From: Amycolatopsis rifamycinica
GTDB lineage: Bacteria > Actinomycetota > Actinomycetes > Mycobacteriales > Pseudonocardiaceae
Length of the DNA: 64,000 nucleotides
Direction: 5' to 3'
NCBI RefSeq assembly: GCF_000695625.1
Contig: NZ_JMQI01000083.1
Span: 1-64,000 of the forward strand
The translations under genes were made by a program, and so were the position numbers. The notes under the pieces were generated by a model. It was not told the origin of the DNA. It saw only the letters and a list, made by a program, of their open reading frames with translations, and did not search any database. Of the stretch, positions 61,208 through 64,000 are shown piece after piece (within the stretch, counting starts at the first letter, position 1; the number at the start of each line of letters is the position of its first letter).

Positions 61208-62167
61208 ATGAGTGGCGATGAGATCCGGCACGGCGTCAAGCTGAGCAGTCTCGACCAGGAGGTCTTCCCGGACGCGGGAGTCACCAAGGGTGAGCTGATC
61301 GACTACCTCGAAGCGGTGTCCGGCCGGATGCTGCCGGAGCTGCACGACCGGCTGCTGAGCGTCGTGCGGGTGCTGCGCGGCCAGGGGCCGTTCATGCAGA
61401 AGAACCTGCCGAAGTACACGCCCGAGTGGGTGGAGCGCCGGGCGTTGTGGGCCGACCGGTCGCGGCGCGAGGTCGTCTACGCGCTCTGCAACGACCTGCG
61501 CACGCTGCTGTGGTTCGGCAACCAGCGCGCGATCGAGTACCACACGACGTTGTTCCGCGGCGAGCCCGCGAACGGGGCGACGCACCTGATCCTCGACCTC
61601 GACCCGCCGCCGGACGCCCCGTTCTCGCTGGCCGTGGGCGCCGCGAAGCTGGTGCGGGAGGCGCTGCGCAAGGACGGCCTCGACGGCGCGGTGAAGACCA
61701 GCGGCTCCAAGGGCGTCCACGTCTTCGTGCCGCTCGCGCCGGGGCAGTCGGCGGAGGACGTCGCGGCGGCGACCCGCGCGGTGGCGGTCCGGGCCGAGCG
61801 GATCGACCCGGCACTGGGCACGACGGAGTTCGTGCTGGAACGCCGTGAAGGCAAGGTGTTCCTGGATTCGACGCGGGCGGGCGGCGGAACGGTCGTCTCG
61901 GTCTACAGCCCGCGCCACCGCCCGGGCGCACCGGTGTCGTTCCCGGTCCGCTGGGCCGACCTCGACGGCGTCAAGCCGGCCGACTTCACCGTGCACACGG
62001 TCCCGGGCCTGCTGGACGCCGGCGACCCCTGGACCGAGGAGATGCCCGAGCCGTTCGTGCTGCCGGCGGACCTGGTCGAGGAGGGCCACACGATCCCGAT
62101 CGCCCGCGTGGCGGCGATGCACGAGGGCAAACGCCGGGCCCGCGCGGCCCGCGAATCCACCGCCTGA
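61208..62167 (+). CDS. Stand-alone LigD-type polymerase (PolDom)
   Basis: A 319-residue archaeo-eukaryotic primase-fold polymerase equivalent to the polymerase domain of LigD. Metal-binding Asp130 and Asp132 (LILDLDPPPD), SGSKGVH at 165-171, and the third acid Asp220 (KVFLDSTR) are all present, as is the LPKYTPEW region near 67-74. No ligase or nuclease domain is fused and no ku gene is near. In mycobacteria stand-alone PolDom proteins act in DNA end repair and gap filling. ATG 61208 is chosen as the family start. The gene converges on a CDP-alcohol transferase, with a pair of palindromic repeats between them. Confidence 0.9.
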   Translation: MSGDEIRHGVKLSSLDQEVFPDAGVTKGELIDYLEAVSGRMLPELHDRLLSVVRVLRGQGPFMQKNLPKYTPEWVERRALWADRSRREVVYALCNDLRTLLWFGNQRAIEYHTTLFRGEPANGATHLILDLDPPPDAPFSLAVGAAKLVREALRKDGLDGAVKTSGSKGVHVFVPLAPGQSAEDVAAATRAVAVRAERIDPALGTTEFVLERREGKVFLDSTRAGGGTVVSVYSPRHRPGAPVSFPVRWADLDGVKPADFTVHTVPGLLDAGDPWTEEMPEPFVLPADLVEEGHTIPIARVAAMHEGKRRARAARESTA

Positions 62168-62177
62168 CCCCCCGCGG

Positions 62178-62242
62178 AGGGCACTTTCACGTGAAAGTGC
62201 CCTTCCGGAGTCTTCGCTCCGGGTCACTTTCACGTGAAAGTG
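62178..62242. repeat. Paired parS-like palindromes between convergent genes
   Basis: Copy 1 is a perfect 26-bp palindrome at 62178-62203; copy 2 has an 18-bp perfect core at 62225-62242. Both contain CACTTTCACGTGAAAGTG. Between them is a small hairpin (CCGGAG-TCTTCG-CTCCGG, 62205-62222). The centres are 43 bp apart, not a multiple of three, as expected outside a gene. The element fills the gap between the LigD-type gene and the CDP-alcohol transferase. Confidence 0.9.
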
Positions 62243-62247
62243 CCCCT

Positions 62248-62985
62248 TCAGGCGGCCTGGTTGTGGCCGTAGCGGAGAGGCGTGCGGGGGAGCGTGCTGA
62301 TCCGGGCCGGTGCGACGCGGTGGCGGGCCAGCCAGCCGACGTCCCGGCCGAACGACCAGACCAGTGACGCCAGTGCGAGCGCCACCGCGGCCAGCGTCAC
62401 CGGCGAAGGCAGCAGTTCCGAGACCGCGACCACCAGCACGACGCCCTGCACCGCCGCGACCGTCTTGCGGGCCATGCTCGGGTACAGCGGCGCGGTCAGC
62501 CAGGGCATCGCCCACGAGGCGGCGACGAACGCGTAGCGCATCAGGCCGATCGCCAGCACCCACAGCCCGAGCGTGCGGGACACCTGGATGCACAGCAGCA
62601 GGATCAGGAACGCGTCGACCTCCATGTCGAACCGCGCGCCGAACTCCGACGCCGTTCCCGTGCGGCGAGCCACCTGGCCGTCGAGGCCGTCCAGGAGCAG
62701 GGCGACGCCGACCAGCCCGACGAGCCAGCCGAGGGAGAAATCACCTTCGGCGATCAGCGCCGCGGCGCAGCCGACGAGGATCGCGCGGGCGAACGTGATC
62801 CAGTCCGCCGGCCCGAAGGTGCCGCGGCCGCTGCGGCGCAGCCCCCACTCGGTGAGCAGCACCAGCGCGAGGCCGTATACGACGCCGGTCGCCCACGCGA
62901 GCAGCGGGAAACCACCCGCGAAGACCCCCGCGGCGAGCACCGGCGCCGGCACCACCGCGCGCAGGAGAAGGTCGTGTTTGATCAT
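62248..62985 (-). CDS. CDP-alcohol phosphatidyltransferase
   Basis: A 245-residue membrane protein with about six helices. The family motif is DGLDGQVARRTGTASEFGARFDMEVDAF near residues 97-124, holding D-G-x-x-A-R-x-x-x-x-x-x-x-x-G-x-x-x-D-x-x-x-D. Such enzymes transfer a phosphatidyl group from CDP-diacylglycerol to an alcohol. ATG 62985 (MIKHDLLL) is preferred over an in-frame upstream ATG. A partial dehydrogenase gene diverges from it; the pair may belong to a larger cluster beyond the window edge. Confidence 0.9.
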   Translation of the reverse strand: MIKHDLLLRAVVPAPVLAAGVFAGGFPLLAWATGVVYGLALVLLTEWGLRRSGRGTFGPADWITFARAILVGCAAALIAEGDFSLGWLVGLVGVALLLDGLDGQVARRTGTASEFGARFDMEVDAFLILLLCIQVSRTLGLWVLAIGLMRYAFVAASWAMPWLTAPLYPSMARKTVAAVQGVVLVVAVSELLPSPVTLAAVALALASLVWSFGRDVGWLARHRVAPARISTLPRTPLRYGHNQAA

Positions 62986-63052
62986 CGTCGACTCCGCGAA
63001 TTGCTCATAGGGTGGCGACACCAGCCTCCGGTCGCCCGCTGAGGAGAAACAC

Positions 63053-64000
63053 GTGGAACAGGCTTTCTGGGTTCAACGTCCCGGCTCGGGACAGCTGCGC
63101 GAAGTGCGGCTGCCCACCCCCGGACCGGACGACGTGCTCGTCCGCACGCTCTGCTCCGGGGTGAGCCGCGGCACCGAAACCCTCGTCTTCCGCGGTGGTG
63201 TCCCGGCGAGCCAGCACGACGTCATGCGCGCCCCCTTCCAGGAGGGCGAGTTCCCCGGCCCGGTCAAGTACGGCTACCTCAACGTCGGCGTCGTCGAACG
63301 TGGCCCGGCGCACCTCGAAGGCAAGACCGTTTTCTGCCTCTACCCGCACCAGACCGCGTACGTCGTCCCGGCGACCGCGGTGACGCCGGTGCCGGAGTCC
63401 GTCCCACCGGGACGCGCGATCCTCGCCGGCACGGTCGAGACCGCGGTGAACGCGGTGTGGGACGCGCGCCCGCGGCTCGGCGACCGGATCGCCGTCATCG
63501 GCGCCGGGATGGTCGGCGCGAGCGTCGCCAAGCTCCTCAGTGGCTTCCCCGCGACGAGAGTTCAGCTGGTCGACGTGGATCCGGCGCGGGCGGAGACCGC
63601 GGCGGCGCTCGGGGTCGACTTCTCGGCTCCGGAGAACGCGCTCGGTGACTGCGACCTCGTCGTGCACGCGAGCGCCACCGAGGCCGGGCTCGCCCGCGCG
63701 CTGGAACTGCTCGCGCCGGAAGGGGAGGTCGTGGAGCTGTCCTGGTACGGCGATCGCCGGGTCAGCGTCCCGCTCGGCGAGAACTTCCATTCGCGGCGCC
63801 TGGTGATCCGCAGCAGCCAGGTCGGGACGGTCGCGCGCCCGGACCGCGGCTACGCCGAGCGCCTCGCCGTCGCGCTCGATCTGCTGGCCGATCCGGCCTT
63901 CGAAGCGCTGGTCAGTGGCGAATGCGGGTTTGAAGATCTCCCGTCCGTGTTACCCCGCCTGGCCGCGAATGAACTTTCCGCCCTCTGCCTCCGTGTCATG
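63053..64000 (+). CDS. Zinc-type alcohol dehydrogenase-like protein (partial)
   Basis: The gene starts at GTG 63053 (MEQAFWVQRPGSGQLREV) after GAGGAGA and stays open to the end of the window, 316 codons without a stop. LVRTLCSGVSRGTETLVFRG begins a medium-chain dehydrogenase-like fold, and IAVIGAGMVGASVAKLL near residues 145-161 is the nucleotide-binding loop. The typical zinc-ligand cysteines and His-Glu pair of alcohol dehydrogenases are not seen, so the metal may be absent. Relatives sit in actinobacterial gene groups with CDP-alcohol transferases, whose role is unknown to me. Confidence 0.85.
   Translation, partial: MEQAFWVQRPGSGQLREVRLPTPGPDDVLVRTLCSGVSRGTETLVFRGGVPASQHDVMRAPFQEGEFPGPVKYGYLNVGVVERGPAHLEGKTVFCLYPHQTAYVVPATAVTPVPESVPPGRAILAGTVETAVNAVWDARPRLGDRIAVIGAGMVGASVAKLLSGFPATRVQLVDVDPARAETAAALGVDFSAPENALGDCDLVVHASATEAGLARALELLAPEGEVVELSWYGDRRVSVPLGENFHSRRLVIRSSQVGTVARPDRGYAERLAVALDLLADPAFEALVSGECGFEDLPSVLPRLAANELSALCLRVM

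Overview
The window is very GC-rich, with GTG and TTG starts used freely and genes often joined by ATGA/GTGA stop-start overlaps. Together with an mIHF-type nucleoid protein, F420-type oxidoreductases, ECF sigma, MntR/DtxR, PaaX and ROK regulators and a LigD-type polymerase, this points to an actinomycete of the Pseudonocardiales. An Amycolatopsis-like organism is an inference from gene style, not a measured placement. I saw no rRNA, tRNA or CRISPR array. Most of the window is ordinary chromosome carrying many small metabolic and regulatory units.

Layout. 0-6.5 kb: an ECF sigma factor (cut by the window start) divergent from an AhpD-like gene, a secreted C39 peptidase, a PaaI thioesterase, an SDR lying between two copies of a 33-bp sequence, a Tat-exported metallophosphoesterase, and a TetR regulator facing a small membrane protein across two tetO-like operators. 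6.9-9.9 kb: a sugar ABC importer (two permeases and a Tat lipoprotein). 10-23 kb: acyl-CoA ligases and acyl-CoA dehydrogenase, mIHF, isochorismate synthase with a phosphopantetheinyl transferase, a TetR-controlled ligase/enoyl-CoA hydratase operon with a divergent amidohydrolase, TfoX-like, GNAT and MntR/DtxR genes and a lipoprotein. 23-31.5 kb: an F420-type oxidoreductase, a small DNA-binding protein, an alcohol dehydrogenase, AlkB, and a complete 5-oxoproline operon (pxpA-pxpB-pxpC, a hydro-lyase/D-glutamate cyclase-like gene, an MFS carrier) with a divergent GntR regulator.

31.7-48.1 kb is the main functional island. Four secreted hydrolases (GH18, GH30, GH75, GH16), each with a near-identical ricin-type CBM13 module, are followed by two divergent ROK regulators, a family-5 oligopeptide/oligosaccharide ABC importer and a cytoplasmic GH1 beta-glucosidase. 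The activities fit attack on fungal walls (chitin, chitosan, beta-1,3- and perhaps beta-1,6-glucan) followed by import and hydrolysis of the fragments. DasR-like sites lie upstream of both the secreted operon and the importer.

48.2-53.7 kb holds an aromatic acyl-CoA unit: a two-domain flavin monooxygenase/Old Yellow Enzyme, an acyl-CoA dehydrogenase, a RidA protein and a PaaX regulator. 53.7-64 kb holds a GNAT enzyme, a shortened P450-like protein, MarR and F420 genes, a decayed IS5-type element within a 28-bp direct repeat, an acyltransferase, a berberine-bridge-type oxidase with a LysR regulator, a stand-alone LigD-type polymerase domain, a CDP-alcohol phosphatidyltransferase and a partial dehydrogenase.

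The most unusual signal is a dispersed 18-bp palindrome, CACTTTCACGTGAAAGTG, found as close pairs at three distant loci (17.9, 43.5 and 62.2 kb). Two pairs lie in frame inside genes, where they add short peptide insertions in linkers. Its 14-bp core differs from the ParB site parS only at the outermost base pair.
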